Source: Pseudeuparius sepicola (lineage: Eukaryota; Arthropoda; Insecta; Coleoptera; Anthribidae). From it: a DNA stretch of 64,000 nt. Under the pieces are notes generated by a model. It was given only the letters and a program-made list of their open reading frames with translations, had not been told where the DNA came from and made no database searches. The stretch covers positions 806,001-870,000 of the forward strand of contig OY987298.1 of NCBI GenBank assembly GCA_963920635.1, written 5' to 3'. The position numbers and the translations under genes were made by a program. Positions 12,699 to 24,365 of the stretch are shown piece after piece. Every line of letters starts with the position of its first letter. The first letter of the stretch is position 1.

Positions 12699-12988
12699 GA
12701 TCGGTTTTCCGAAATCTAGCTAGCCATAGAAACAATTGATAGTCACAAATTATTTAAGAGTAAATATTAGGGTTCCTTGTGCACCCTCTGGAATATTTTC
12801 AACTTTTTTTTTGTAACAAACAATAATAACAAACAAGTTAGTAACAAGCACAATTCAAAATTTCAAAAAATATATTCCAGTTGAATAAATTTAGGGTGCA
12901 CAAGGCACCCTAACATACTATTCAAAATATTAAATAATTTCTTACTATCAATTGTTTCCATGACTAGCTAGATTTCGGAAAACCGATC
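12699..12988. mobile_element. Foldback element
   Basis: Inverted arms begin GATCGGTTTTCCGAAATC. A second inner inverted pair is built on CCTTGTGCACCCT and AGGGTGCACAAGG. Non-coding. Confidence 0.65.
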
Positions 12989-14823
12989 CTGAAATTAAAA
13001 AAAATCCCACGTTTTTTACATATTTAACCCTGTAGACTTTGAACAATAAGAGATACAGAAAATCTTTTTCTACAAAAGTTGTTGAGATTTACAATAAAGA
13101 CTGTCAATATAGGGAAAAATTGAAGGTTCACGGGAATTTGATCGATGTGACGCCACAACGGCCATTTTCCCAAAAGAAATTTATTAATTATTATAATAAC
13201 AAATTATAATAAAAATATCACTGGTTTGGCTTCTCTAGAATATCTACAATATACTCAATATAGCAAATGAAAGGATCAAGTATCCAGGTATAATACTTCC
13301 CCAATTATTTTATTTTTAGTATTAGTCCAAACAAAATTACTAGGTAAAAGATTTAGCAAAGGAAAAACATAAGTAATGGGGATTATTTTTCACCTGTCCC
13401 TTGAAGAAATTATGAATCCCCCAAAACCTCATTATCCATGAATAATAATGAGGGCCAAAGTAATATGGGAAACGGTTTGTCAGGGCAATAAAATTTTAAG
13501 GCCACAAAACTAAAATCCAAATCTTTTGTAGATAAATAAGTAACCCAATATTCATTTTTAGAAAATCTGGGGCACATTATTTTTCATATTATTATGAAAT
13601 GCCTTCAATTATTCTACTACACATCCCTGCATCACATGCCAATTTTCATTGTTTTTAACAAAAACTCTTCATTATCAATTATTATCAGAATTAGTACTCA
13701 CAAAGCAGAATATATTTTTTCCTTTTGCTTTTTCATTAGCTCAGTAAACTAAATAGATAATATATGTAGGAAATATTAATACTTATTTTTCTTCAATTTC
13801 AAGTTTAAGTTTATATTCTTTAAGGTCTTTTAAACAGTTGTTTTGGTGTAATATTAAATAATTAAACGCCGTATACCAGATAGGTTTATAAAGTCCCAGG
13901 GTAGAAACTCGCACTTCCCATTAGTGTAATTTATTTGTTACGGTCTTTCGGTGGGTAATAAAATAACCATTTGGAGGGTAGGTACATTATAAACTTATAA
14001 TTTCAAAGAAATTGGGGTTATTAACACGTTTTCTAGAAGATATTTTTTATCCTACTTTTGTGACATTACATTCTGTTTTTTTTTTATACATCCTGCACCC
14101 TGTACAGGCACTATTTGCCACAAAGCTGCATAATCTTGTTTAGAAGAATAAAGAAGTCCCCTACAAGATTTTTGAATTTCTTTATTTTTATTTGGGAAAT
14201 GTCGGAGGTGGCTATACTTTTCAAATGAACACCGTGTGTATATTCTAGCAAACTTCGCATCGCATTCGGAACAAATTACCATGAAATATAAACGGCGGTA
14301 AAGTCGAATAATAATGCGTCCAAATCAAATATAGCTGTTAAAAGTTTTTCTTATCAACAGCCCGACCATGGGCAATGAGAATAAAAGCGATAACGCTGTA
14401 CTAACGACACAGTTTCGAATTCCTTTTATCGTGTCTTTTCGCTGTGCTGCTGGGCTTATCGTTTTACTTCGATAACAACTGTATCTACAAATAAGTTATT
14501 AATATAATATTGTCTTCACCTAGCAGAAACATAGATGAAGCTGGTCCCTCAGGGTTGTCAAAGCGACAAAGATTAGTGTAATTTTTACTTAGCAACCAAT
14601 ATGTGGATTAGGCCTATTGAGGAAACCACAGAAAAAAACGCGCCGTATGCCCTACCTCAAGGTGGTGTGAAATGGGTATTACTTTTCACTGCACGTTAGT
14701 TAAACAGTGACCTTATTTTAATGATAATAACCGCAATTTTGTAGAGAAAAGTGGGTACTTTAATTTATCATAGAACTATTTTTGCTGTAAAAGCAACGAC
14801 TAACAAGATATCTTGAAAACATA
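12989..14823. other. No gene seen
   Basis: AT-rich sequence with short interrupted frames only. No splice-supported exon, RNA gene or transposase motif was recognised. Confidence 0.4.
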
Positions 14824-15297
14824 TTTTTTATTATACTTCTTTGAAAACACCTTATTTTCATATTTTAGCAATAATGAAAGATGGGGTTTTTCGGGCTAGC
14901 GCACGGAAACAGCGCATGGAAAAACTTTCCTTGCGCTGAATAAAAATACCGAATATGTGGCTTTAAAATAGAAATATACAGCAAAGTAAACTAACTTTAA
15001 GAAACTCTATATGCTCTTTGATACTTAACATATACCTATTTTGTATTTTAATTCGTAAGTGTTTCAATATTTAGATACATTTTTGTAATATTTTTGACGT
15101 TTTATTCACCTTATCTGACAATAACTAATTTACAACAAAGCACCTTTGAAATAATTTGAGAGTAACCATGGAAACGCATCATACATACCAAACACTATAT
15201 TGTCTGCATTGCTTATTTTTTGTCAATTAAATTTTTTATAATATGCTGATAAAATGTTTTAAGTTTCCGTTTTCAAAGAAGTATAATAAAAAATATC
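14820..15297. mobile_element. Short inverted-repeat element, complete copy of the 2256 repeat
   Basis: Both ends carry an inverted repeat of about 28 bp (ATATTTTTTATTATACTTCT and its complement at 15270-15297). The interior matches 2256-2637. No target duplication is clear. Confidence 0.65.
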
Positions 15298-15300
15298 GTT

Positions 15301-15418
15301 CATTACACGTCCAGAAATAGATTTTTCCGTGCTTGCATGACTTCCCGTGTTCGGCTGCGCCTCACACGGGAATTTGTCATGCGCGCACGGAAAAATCTTT
15401 ATTTCCAGACTCGTAATG
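15301..15418. repeat. 118-bp hairpin
   Basis: CATTACACGTCCAGAAATAG at the left folds onto CTATTTCCAGACTCGTAATG-like sequence at the right. An inner stem is built on CACGGAAAAATC and its complement. It abuts the element ending at 15297. Confidence 0.65.
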
Positions 15419-17140
15419 AAATATACTATTCCCGTATTATCTAAAATGACAATTATTTCTGCCACTGTCTGGAAAAATAGTTATGGCTTGCTTGATAAAA
15501 CCTTCTCACCTGAATGAAAAATGCAAAGAAATTTTCTTAAATACTAAATAGCTCGAAAATGGGTAGTTTTTGGTATAGAATGTTATTTACATAAAATGTG
15601 GGGCTTGGACGCCGGCATCCAACAAACTATAGAAATATGGGTCATTCTTTTTGAAAAAATAAGTTATTGCTGTTTGAAATTATCAGATTGTGAGAGCCTG
15701 TTATGAACACACTGTATATGCAAAAACCAATTTCGACATACCACACCACACACGGTTGTGCTGTCATACTTCGGTTAAAATATATCTTTGATATCATCTA
15801 TTAAAATAAAGATACAGCATTCAGTTTCCATAACCTCCACGAATAAGTCCCTAAATTCCAAGAAAAATTCGATATCTTGGCAACGCTGCATCCAAAATAC
15901 AAAACAAAAAAACGGTTCTGTAGCAAATTTCATGAAGAATGCAAATATTCCAAAGAATTAATGCTATTGTCAAAATCTAAATATTTTATTTTTGTCCTGC
16001 AAACACGAATCGCCCTGTATATGTGAAAATAAAAGGGAGGTTACGTCCACTGCCAACCTTATAACTTTTATATTCAAGTTTTTTTCGTATCTCTTACGGT
16101 TCCTGAGATCCAGGGGGTAGGACAAACTATTTGGGGCACGCTGTACCTATTATAGTGTTCCTGGATAGGGAGAGTTGGGACAAAACATTAGTGTCATTAT
16201 TCGCGGATTTTCGGCATTATAGAGATAGCTAGATTATTTTCTATTTTTTGCCCCCCGTAAAATTTTAGATATCTATAGAAACTGTATGTCAATGGCCCGG
16301 AAGGGACACACAAAATATATTTTTTTCAAACTTTAAAATTCCGACATATTAACTCGGAATTTTAAAATTCTGACTTATAACTCGGAATTTTAAGCTTAGA
16401 ATTCCGAGTTATATTTTAAAATTACCAATACTAGGGTATACCCGATATTTTTTCCATATTAATAGTTTATTCTAGCCTTAAAAATTTCTATAAACGGTAA
16501 TGCTAGCTATAAAAATTTTTTGTTTTATTATAATAATTATTAAAAAATGTTTGACACCCTGTATTTTGAAAACGAAACATTAGCGGACCTATGTTTATAT
16601 AAACTTTTGGTCTTAGAATCACTCAAAGATTCACCCCTTGAATTTTTTCGCACTTATTCATTTACACCCTGTACATAGAGAGTCCTGTGGTCAGAAGTTT
16701 GTTACGTCCATGAAATCTATCCCAAATTATTTTTCATCCACAAAATTTATGGGACTATGGGACGTTTGGAAAAATTATTTTTTCTCCCAATCCAGGAACT
16801 CTATGCTAGATACCTATTTGTAATAAAGTAATTTACAGTTTCAATATAAAGTTTTCGATCCACATGCAACTTTTTTCATTGGTTTCTAGAATTTTTATTG
16901 TTCGATATTTTTTAAAAAAATTTGGTACAAATCCGTTTCAAGGGATGCCCAATCCAGTGGCGTAGTCAGATTTTTTTAAATAAAAATATCGCTAAAACGA
17001 TTTCTCTGATTCTGGCTCCAAAAATAAATAAATTGAAATAAATTATGCCGCATATTTTTTGATGCCCTATCATTTAAAAATAACCCGATTCGAATCTGAC
17101 GACAATTACAAATTTGGTGGCGGTGTTCCGGTTTTGAGTG
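15419..17140. other. Repeat relics, no gene seen
   Basis: Several CACCCTGTA ends (for example near 16012, 16555 and 16667) and a CAGTGGCGTAG hAT-like end near 16962 show that this stretch is a patchwork of transposon fragments. No open coding region is convincing. Confidence 0.45.
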
Positions 17141-17265
17141 GGCCACACCAGTGGCGTATCCCGGATTAACGTCTGGGAGGGGCAATCGGTTATAAATAAC
17201 AAAACTCTGTCCATAATTTTAACGAATAAAAACAGAACAAAAACATATTTTCTGAAATAAATAAA

Positions 17266-17926
17266 TACAGGGTGTCCGGAAATAAATGAACCAACTTGAA
17301 AAATTTGAAAATATGACGAAAAGTTCATATGAACATGGGTCTGCAGAGTGCAGATGTTTGGTTTTCGAGATGCAGGGTGTTGAAATTGAAATTTTGTTTT
17401 CATTTTTTTTAAGTAACTTTTTGAGACGACAAAATTTTCTTGCAAAGTTTGGTAGCCGGAGTTTTTTTTGGGAAGGGAAGTCATAATTTGGTATTATTTT
17501 TGGTGCAATCCGTAGAGGGCTATATACGCTCGGCTATACGCTATCATTATTTAATTTAATTTGCCCTAACTTTTTTGACAGTAAACTTTTACTACCATTT
17601 TGTGGGTGTATCCTCTTCCCACACGTTTTCTAAGCAAAAAAGGTATACTTGGCGAATAACGCCAAAGGTGACTGTTTTCGAAAAATGTAAAAAAAAAATT
17701 TAAATAAACAAGCACATTTATTTTTTGACAGTTTACTTAATTAACTTGTTTTTTTTTCAAGAAAATTTTGTCGTCTCGAAAAGTTACTTAAAAAAATCGA
17801 AAATAAAATTTAAATTTCAACACCCTACATCTCGAAAACCAAACATCTGCGGACCTATTCATATGAACTTTTCGTCATATTTTCCATTTTTTTAAAATTT
17901 TTTAAGTTATTACCGGACACCCTGTA
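17266..17926. mobile_element. Foldback MITE nested in hAT
   Basis: Ends are TACAGGGTGTCCGG and its complement CCGGACACCCTGTA. The arms share CGAAAAGTTCATATGAA and the GATGCAGGGTGTTGAAATT block. The same MITE sits at the equivalent place in the hAT copy at 50739-51922, so it was present before that hAT multiplied. Confidence 0.72.
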
Positions 17927-17962
17927 TAACATAAAAATAATTTTTCTTCAAACCAGTAAAAT

Positions 17963-18154
17963 CTATATCACAAAATCAAGTATTCTTTTTTTGGCCTTGA
18001 GCTCGTCAAATATCTCCTCTGGAGATATGGGTATTTCAGGGTACACATAAAGGAATGTTAACCCATTCAGTGGGTTTTCGCTAATATTGTCTCTAATATA
18101 AATTTTTAAAATTTTCAGTTTTGAAAATGTTCTTTCTGGCGTGGCGGTGCACAC
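17963..18154 (-). pseudogene. hAT transposase C-terminal fragment
   Basis: The minus strand reads ERTFSKLKILKIYIRDNISE, then PLNGL, then IPISPEEIFDELKAKKR, which is the end of the hAT dimerisation region in ZMYM1-like transposases. The rest of the transposase is missing. A nearly identical fragment is at 51037-51225 on the plus strand. Confidence 0.78.
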
Positions 18155-18242
18155 TGTAATTGTGCAAAATATGTTTAGTAGGTTGTTTTGCCTAATTTAC
18201 TGCACAGGTTTTAATTTCGAGAAGACAAGATGAAACAAATAA

Positions 18243-19157
18243 AGCCTGTTTTACATTGACAATTTTTTCATGAATTAATTCATGAAGTCACTTCAAGGAC
18301 AAATTAATATAAAAAATCGTGTATTACACTGTCAATTTGTTCCTGAATTAATTCATGAATTTCTTCATGAAGTTACTTCACGAATGTTCTATTTTCCGTC
18401 AAGTTTTGCGTGAACTTCAGGAGTACCAACATTGAAAATTTGAACACAAGGAAGGTTATATTTTGATACTGGTTTTTATTTGAGGCATTAGACGAGGAAT
18501 AGAGGAGAGTACATAATTTTGAAGATAATATTGTTGACTGAAGAGATAATCCTCACCCAACGATAATATACTTAGATAAAAAGTGTGTGAAATGTTACAA
18601 TGTTTTATATATGTATTCCGCTGCCAAGGCACAGCTCCCTCATTCACGAAATAATCACAAAACTCCTCTCGGGCAGCAACGCAAGCATATCTTGCGGTGA
18701 GCATGTTTGGTAAGAAAGTCCAAATTGAAATATTATATAGTCTTTATAAAGGTCTTCTAGGATGGAACTAGGACATTCGGGTCTCAAAACTTATGTAATG
18801 TGCAATATGCCGATGTTATGGTTTGCACTTTTTCCACATTCATATTAATCGTAGTCAAAAAAAACTCTAAACCGTTTGGCTAAAATGCCAAATGCATTTT
18901 CAACTACTCTTCTAGCCAGACTTAATAGATGCTTTGGATGAAGATGGATATGGTTAGAAAATATCTTCTGATAGGGGAAATGCAGCACAAAAAAATAATT
19001 TTGTTATTTATTCTCTTGTGTTGGTATTTGCTAGAATCTGACATAAGGTGCCAAAAATTCATCAATTTCTTCATCAGTGTAAAATAGAACTTGCCGTGAA
19101 TTAATTCATGAATTTATTCATAAACTTATTCATGAATTAATTCATGAAGAAATTGTC
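18243..19157 (-). mobile_element. PIF/Harbinger element nested in the hAT
   Basis: The insertion is flanked by TAA at 18240-18242 and 19158-19160, the 3-bp target duplication of PIF/Harbinger elements. The paralogous hAT at 50739-51922 shows the empty site with a single TTA (minus-strand sense) at 50891-50893. The subterminal regions carry repeated TTCATGAATTAATTCATGAA palindromes at both ends. The terminal repeats are asymmetric: one end has about 15 extra bases before GACAATTT. Confidence 0.82.
18610..18960 (-). pseudogene. Harbinger transposase (HARBI1-like) C-terminal remnant
   Basis: The minus strand contains LSLARRVVENAFGILAKRFR, the conserved block late in the HARBI1-like nuclease. 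After frame breaks it contains CVAAREEFCDYFVNEGAVPW, the usual extreme C-terminus. The middle is interrupted by stops and at least two frame changes and the N-terminal catalytic half is absent. The source family is clear but the copy is dead. Confidence 0.78.
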
Positions 19158-19367
19158 TAACAAATTGTAGATGTTTGATGTTGACTGCATTTTCAGATTA
19201 GGCCAGGAGTATATAATTTTTGGTATGATCAATTTTGATATTACCAATCTCGTTTATCTCGACAGGTCTGGGGGGGGGGGGGCAATTGCCCCCTTTGCCC
19301 CCCCCCCCTGAATACGCCACTGGGCCACACTGTAGGTAACCCTGAAGTTTTGCCATTGAAAGAGGAG

Positions 19368-19452
19368 TACCTAACAGTTGGCAACACTGTCGAACATAGG
19401 CGGTACGCTCCGGAAACGTTTCGACCCGGTTTCGGGCGATTGTTTCCCGTGT
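19368..19452. repeat. Partial leading copy of the tandem duplicated segment
   Basis: AACAGTTGGCAACACTGTCG starts here, as at 20507 and 21971, but an internal block present in the two full copies is missing. It leads straight into the first full 1,462-bp unit. Confidence 0.65.
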
Positions 19453-20914
19453 GATCAGGACCGGCTCAAGATTTTGCGGGGCCGGGTGCCGCATGAAAAT
19501 GCGGGGCCCCGGCAAGGAATTATTTAATCATCCATTAAGAAGAAATTTGTGAAAGTCGGTACGCTACTTACAAAGGTATATTTTTTACATGTCATTCTGT
19601 AAAATGGTAGGCCGGGGCTACGAGTTTGGATCACTTCTGTGACGTACATAGGAATTAATTTCGAGTGGTGGAGGGACAATTTTTGTGTCTTTTTTTAAAT
19701 AAGGGCATTTAAAATAATTCCAAAAAATGCGCCGCAGGCGAAATTTTTTAAAAATTTCAAGAAAAATTACATAAAATTAGTCTTGGGAAATCCCAATAAC
19801 TTCAAATTTACAAGCTGGAGTCAATATTTTCAAATTCCGAAATGGGTTCGGTCCCGCCCTTCTAAATACGTTACTGATTGGATCACCCTGTACCACCCTT
19901 GAGGTGCCACACCCAAAAACGTTAATTTTAAGGCTTCAAAAAATAATGTATAGGTTTATCTACTGGTAATTTTGAATCATCTTTAATTCATTTAAGAGAA
20001 AACATTATGAAAAAGTAGAGGTTTCCGAGTAGAAACCAGAGAAAAAATGTTGGGAATGTCTGCTATTTTGTGATGCAAGATTATTTACCTAGTACATATT
20101 ATAACGAAACAACAATACACTGAATGAATAACAAAATAAAAGTCTGGAGTCTGGCACAGCAAAAGTACATACTCCGACGCCCGTCTCGTCCCTCTTTCTC
20201 TCGGCAGCAGGCACGGTGTGTTCGCTCTCGCTTGCGCGTTTAAATTTCAGTCGGATTTTGTGGGGGCACAATGGACAAGATTCCACAAGAGCAAGCGATT
20301 CGTCGAAACTAGTGAATTTAAAAAGGCGCGTGCGGTGTTCGCAGTCTTGCGTAACGTTGCGTTGTCAGAATGTTAGATCTATTCTGTTTACGAGAAGCAC
20401 ATCTTCGCACATCCTTTACATTTTAGGGGGGGCTAATAGAAATGTAGGGGGGCTAAGCCCCCCCTAGCCCCCCCCCTAGTTACGTCTATGGCCATTGGGC
20501 GAAACAGTTGGCAACACTGTCGAACGTAGGTGGTACCCTCCCCGACGTTCGAATTTCCGGGCCGTTTTTTCGGCGATTCCCATCTTCGAAATTAGGCGGA
20601 CGCCCCCCCGAAAACCCGCCCGGATCCGGAAACGTTTCGACCCGGTTTCGGGCGATTGTTTCCCGTGTGAATTTAACTCGGCGAAGAGGCGGCCGTCGGG
20701 CCGTCGATATCGCAGGGTGCCGCGGCGGCGGCCGGGCGGCGGGCGGGCGGCCGTCGCATCGCCGCCGCCGCCGCCGCCGCGGCCCGCTAATTTCGCACGA
20801 GTAGCGTGCCGGGGACGCGGACCGCCCGCACCAACGGACTTCGGTCGGAGTTGAGTTCTTTGTTATATGGGACGAGTTCATAGACGTGACTAGGTCGTAT
20901 TTTTAGGGGGGGCT
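19453..20914. repeat. Tandem duplication, first copy (1,462-bp period)
   Basis: Starts GATCAGGACCGGCTCAAG, and an almost identical sequence restarts at 20915. The left part resembles a hAT end (CAGGACCGGCTC). The right part (about 20495-20850) is a CpG-rich block with a GCC run. No coding region in it is supported. Confidence 0.88.
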
Positions 20915-22300
20915 GATCAGGACCGGCTCAAGATTTTGCGGGGCCGGGTGCCGCATGAAAATGCGGGGCCCCGACAAGGAATTATTTAATCATCCATTAA
21001 GAAGAAATTTTTGAAAGTCGGTACGCTACTTACAAAGGTATATTTTTTACATGTCATCCTGTAAAATGGTAGGCCGGGGCTACGAGTTTGGATCACTTCT
21101 GTGACGTATATAGGAATTAATTTCGAGTGGTGGAGGGACAATTTTTGTGTCTTTTTTTAAATAAGGGCATTTAAAATAATTCAAAAAAATGCGCCGCAGG
21201 CGAAATTTTTTAAAAATTTCAAGAAAAATTACATAAAATTAGTCTTGGGAAATCCCAATAACTTCAAATTTACAAGCTGGAGTCAATATTTTCAAATTCC
21301 GAAATGGGTTCGGTCCCGCCCTTCTAAATACGTTACTGATTGGATCACCCTGTACCACCCTTGAGGTGCCACACCCAAAAACGTTAATTTTAAGGCTTCA
21401 AAAAATAATGTATAGGTTTATCTACTGGTAATTTTGAATCATCTTTAATTCATTTAAGAGAAAACATTATGAAAAAGTAGAGGTTTCCGAGTAGAAACCA
21501 GAGAAAAAATGTTGGGAATGTCTGCTATTTTGTGATGCAAGATTATTTACCTAGTACATATTATAACGAAACAACAATACACTGAATGAATAACAAAATA
21601 AAAGTCTGGAGTCTGGCACAGCAAAAGTACATACTCCGACGCCCGTCTCGTCCCTCTTTCTCTCGGCAGCAGGCACGGTGTGTTCGCTCTCGCTTGCGCG
21701 TTTAAATTTCAGTCGGATTTTGTGGGGGCACAATGGACAAGATTCCACAAGAGCAAGCGATTCGTCGAAACTAGTGAATTTAAAAAGGCGCGTGCGGTGT
21801 TCGCAGTCTTGCGTAACGTTGCGTTGTCAGAATGTTAGATCTATTCTGTTTACGAGAAGCACATCTTCGCACATCCTTTACATTTTAGGGGGGGCTAATA
21901 GAAATGTAGGGGGGCTAAGCCCCCCCTAGCCCCCCCCCCCTAGTTACGTCTATGGCCATTGGGCGAAACAGTTGGCAACACTGTCGAACGTAGGTGGTAC
22001 CCTCCCCGACGTTCGAATTTCCGGGCCGTTTTTTCGGCGATTCCCATCTTCGAAATTAGGCGGACGCCCCCCCGAAAACCCGCCCGGATCCGGAAACGTT
22101 TCGACCCGGTTTCGGGCGATTGTTTCCCGTGTGAATTTAACTCGGCGAAGAGGCGGCCGTCGGGCCGTCGATATCGCAGGGTGCCGCGGCGGCGGCCGGG
22201 CGGCGGGCGGGCGGCCGTCGCATCGCCGCCGCCGCCGCCGCCGCCGCCGCGGCCCGCTAATTTCGCACGAGTTGACTTCTTTGTTATGTGCGACGCAGGG
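20915..22300. repeat. Tandem duplication, second copy
   Basis: Colinear with 19453-20914 and very similar, with a longer GCC run near 22225-22250. A block of about 52 bp after CGCACGAG (20800-20852 in the first copy) is absent. Similarity fades after about 22300. Confidence 0.88.
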
Positions 22301-22657
22301 ACGCAGGGACGTAGACAGGGGGCAGGGGGGGCTGCGCCCCCCCCTGTTTAGTGCCATTGTCCCCCCAATGGCCCGCCCTGCCCTAAATATTTTTGAGTTG
22401 TTAGAACAGACCAGGGAATCTTTAAAATAAGGGGACCCGGTATGTCACAATCTATCATATAGGAAAAGTGAAGCCTTGAGGAGAAGTTTGTTTTCTGTTG
22501 ACTCCGAGGAGACCACAAGGGGGCTGATACAAGGTTATGTTTTAATATGTCAGTGTCCAACTGCCATCAGGTTTTATGTGACATGCCAGTGCCATAGATT
22601 CTAAAGGAGGCAAAATATTTCCCATCATAATTCACAATTTTTAACTTTTCTAATAGA

Positions 22658-22886
22658 CCGTCAGACAGTGTCAGATTTTCCTTACTGATTTTCTCATTTA
22701 TGCCTTGGAGAGGGTTGAAAGGTAAACCGATGCTGAGTCGGAAAATAGTAATTTTAAGTTTGGCCCCCGGGGAAAACATATGGAAAATTCGATTTTTCAA
22801 AACAGAAAAAAAGGTACTAATTCTCACTTATGCCATGTTCACCGTATGATTTCTTATACTATTCCCTCGAAAACCCAAAGGCATAA
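22658..22886 (-). repeat. Dispersed repeat, inverted copy of 47908-48146
   Basis: The reverse complement matches 47908-48146 over about 230 bp, including CATACGGTGAACATGGCATA and the CCCCGGGGGCCAAAC block. The two copies lie about 0.8-1.0 kb outside the two ends of the integrated virus, in opposite orientation. Confidence 0.78.
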
Positions 22887-23841
22887 GTGTACCAGTGGGG
22901 TCGCGTCGGGGGGGGGGGGCAGGGGGGGCACGGCCCCCCCCAGTTTTGTTTAGGTGGGAATTTTATAATACTACCTAAGGTAAAAATGGAAATAATTCAC
23001 AGCAATCACTTAATTAATTACATGAACGGTAATGGTGCCTAGTTTTGGCCTCATGGGCTGCGGTAGGCACCGCATGGCCGCGCGTGCATAGATTCGTCTT
23101 AACCTGAATCACCTCGCACTTGATAGAATGTTTTGAAAGAATAATGTTTTATTGAGTAAATATGATGTGCCTGTCCTGTAAAAGATGTGATATTTTACAA
23201 GCTTTTATTTAACTTGTCCTGTTAGTATATATATGTATAGGTATGTATGTATACATATCACGAACGATGATCCCCGCGTCACAATGGTCGACAATGTAAT
23301 TTCCATTGTCGACCATTGTGACGCAGGAAGATGGCAGATTACCTATTTTTTCTGCACCACCTACTTAACATGGGTATGAAATGAAAGGGTTTGACGAGAA
23401 CAAAAAATAAGGTAAATGTTGTCACACTAAATCCAATATAGCGGATGTCCCAAGATGGTGGACTAAATTTCCACCACCCTACTGATATGGGAATCAAATA
23501 AGTACTAAAAAACACAAAATAAAATAAAAGATAAAAAAAACTTTTTAAAAACAAGCTTTTATTTAAACCATGAACTAAAACGAATAAAATAATATAAAAT
23601 AAGTACATATAGGTTTTCCTTAAGATAATTCAATGCCAAATTGCGTTTTTATAAATCAAAAAGCATGTCGCGCGAGATGTTCATAAAAGTAGGTACCAAT
23701 TAATTTTATTGGACAGTGATTGGTTGATAAGCAAGTACCTATTTGCTAAAGTATGTATTTTCTTTACAATTCGCGCGAAAAGCTTTTAAAATTTATAAAA
23801 ACTCGACGCAATTTGACATTGAATGATCTTAACGAAAACCT
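22887..23841. other. Left flank of the viral element, no gene seen
   Basis: Contains a G run near 22909-22929 and AT-rich sequence up to the target duplication. A strong palindrome at about 23276-23324 (CGTCACAATGGTCGACAATG and its complement) is the only notable structure. Confidence 0.45.
23276..23324. repeat. 49-bp palindrome
   Basis: GCGTCACAATGGTCGACAAT pairs with its complement across a loop of about 10 bp. It lies 0.5 kb left of the viral insertion. Confidence 0.7.
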
Positions 23842-23847
23842 AGAGTT
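23842..23847. repeat. Target-site duplication, left (AGAGTT)
   Basis: AGAGTT directly abuts the left terminal repeat and is identical to 47105-47110. Six base pairs is the known duplication length for Polinton integrases. Confidence 0.92.
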
Positions 23848-23857
23848 AGTAGTAAGA

Positions 23858-23975
23858 CTATGAGAGCATGACGCCAAACCTGTCTCAACAAGTTTGGCGT
23901 CATACTCTCATAGGGGTTTTCGGTTGGCGTCATACTCTCATAGGGTTTGTGGGTTGGCGTCATGCTCTCATAGGG
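23858..23975. promoter_or_regulatory. Terminal motif cluster: four copies of a 20-bp sequence
   Basis: GGCGTCATRCTCTCATAG occurs once in reverse orientation (23858-23878) and three times forward, starting at 23893, 23923 and 23953, an exact 30-bp spacing. The reverse and first forward copies can form a hairpin 10 bp from the tip. The mirror-image cluster is at 46977-47094. A binding array for replication-initiation or integrase proteins is inference. Confidence 0.7.
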
Positions 23976-24025
23976 TTTGGGGGAGGGTGGGGTCCACCCC
24001 TACTCTGGGGTGGGGAGGTCCCTAC

Positions 24026-24035
24026 ATTATATAGG
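24026..24035 (+). promoter_or_regulatory. TATA box in left TIR
   Basis: ATTATATAGG lies about 35-43 bp before the ATG at 24069. An identical copy serves the mirror gene at 46917-46926. Confidence 0.6.
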
Positions 24036-24068
24036 CAAGGTTCAGCGAATATTGTCAACAAACTCAAC

Positions 24069-24365
24069 ATGTCCTTCTTAAACAATTTAAATAAGAACTT
24101 GCTGCAGAAAAATCTGGTGAACGTTCGAGATTTGGAAGTAAATGAAAAGTTTGAGATTCAGAGTTTTAAGAGAATAAATACTAAGTATGGTGAAAAGGTG
24201 GTTGTGGAATTTGCAGACTTCAAGACGATTCTGCCGCAGAGGTTTACGGATGAATTAACTCAAGACCGAATAGATGAGTTGAATGGGGACAACAAAAGGT
24301 ACTTTTTAACAAGCTTGGGACCTGTTGGTAAAACGACTAATATTATATTTTCTGAAGAACTGTGA
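24069..24365 (+). CDS. TIR-encoded small conserved protein, left copy
   Basis: A 98-residue protein starting MSFLNNLNKNLLQKN. The chosen ATG follows a TATA box at 24026-24035. The longer in-frame extension upstream only translates the terminal repeats and would begin before the TATA box, so it is rejected. The core, KFEIQSFKRINTKYGEKVVV followed by ILPQRF, reads as a compact beta-rich domain. Similar small proteins occur in insect Polinton-like elements, and an OB-fold nucleic-acid-binding role is a guess. It differs from the right-hand copy at six residues over the shared part, and most of the nucleotide differences there change the protein. Confidence 0.7.
   Translation: MSFLNNLNKNLLQKNLVNVRDLEVNEKFEIQSFKRINTKYGEKVVVEFADFKTILPQRFTDELTQDRIDELNGDNKRYFLTSLGPVGKTTNIIFSEEL

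Larger units (their letters stand above)
17149..19322 (-). mobile_element. Composite hAT element with 8-bp target duplication
   Basis: CAGTGGCGTATC at the left and its complement (ATACGCCACTG) at the right are flanked by the identical octamer GGCCACAC at 17141-17148 and 19323-19330. Inside are a foldback MITE (17266-17926), a minus-strand hAT dimerisation fragment (17963-18154) and a nested Harbinger element (18243-19157). A reverse-oriented relative without the Harbinger lies at 50739-51922. Confidence 0.88.
23848..24359 (+). repeat. Left terminal inverted repeat (512 bp)
   Basis: Matches the reverse complement of 46593-47104 with, by eye, about 10-12 substitutions and no net length change. 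It ends within the last codons of the small gene it carries, so the two gene copies have different final residues. It starts AG, as Polinton termini do. Confidence 0.93.

Noticed and set aside
20486..20881. Arg/Pro/Gly-rich frames in the GC-rich block, repeated at 21950-22430
   Set aside because: They occur in several overlapping frames on both strands and follow the GCC run; no codon bias or domain.
22567..22827. Similar small proteins here and at 47972-48424
   Set aside because: The similarity comes from a dispersed DNA repeat; the frames diverge outside it and no family is recognised.
23868..24068. N-terminal extension of the TIR gene with repeated WRHTLIG units
   Set aside because: It is a translation of the phased terminal DNA motif and begins upstream of the TATA box; the ATG at 24069 fits the promoter.
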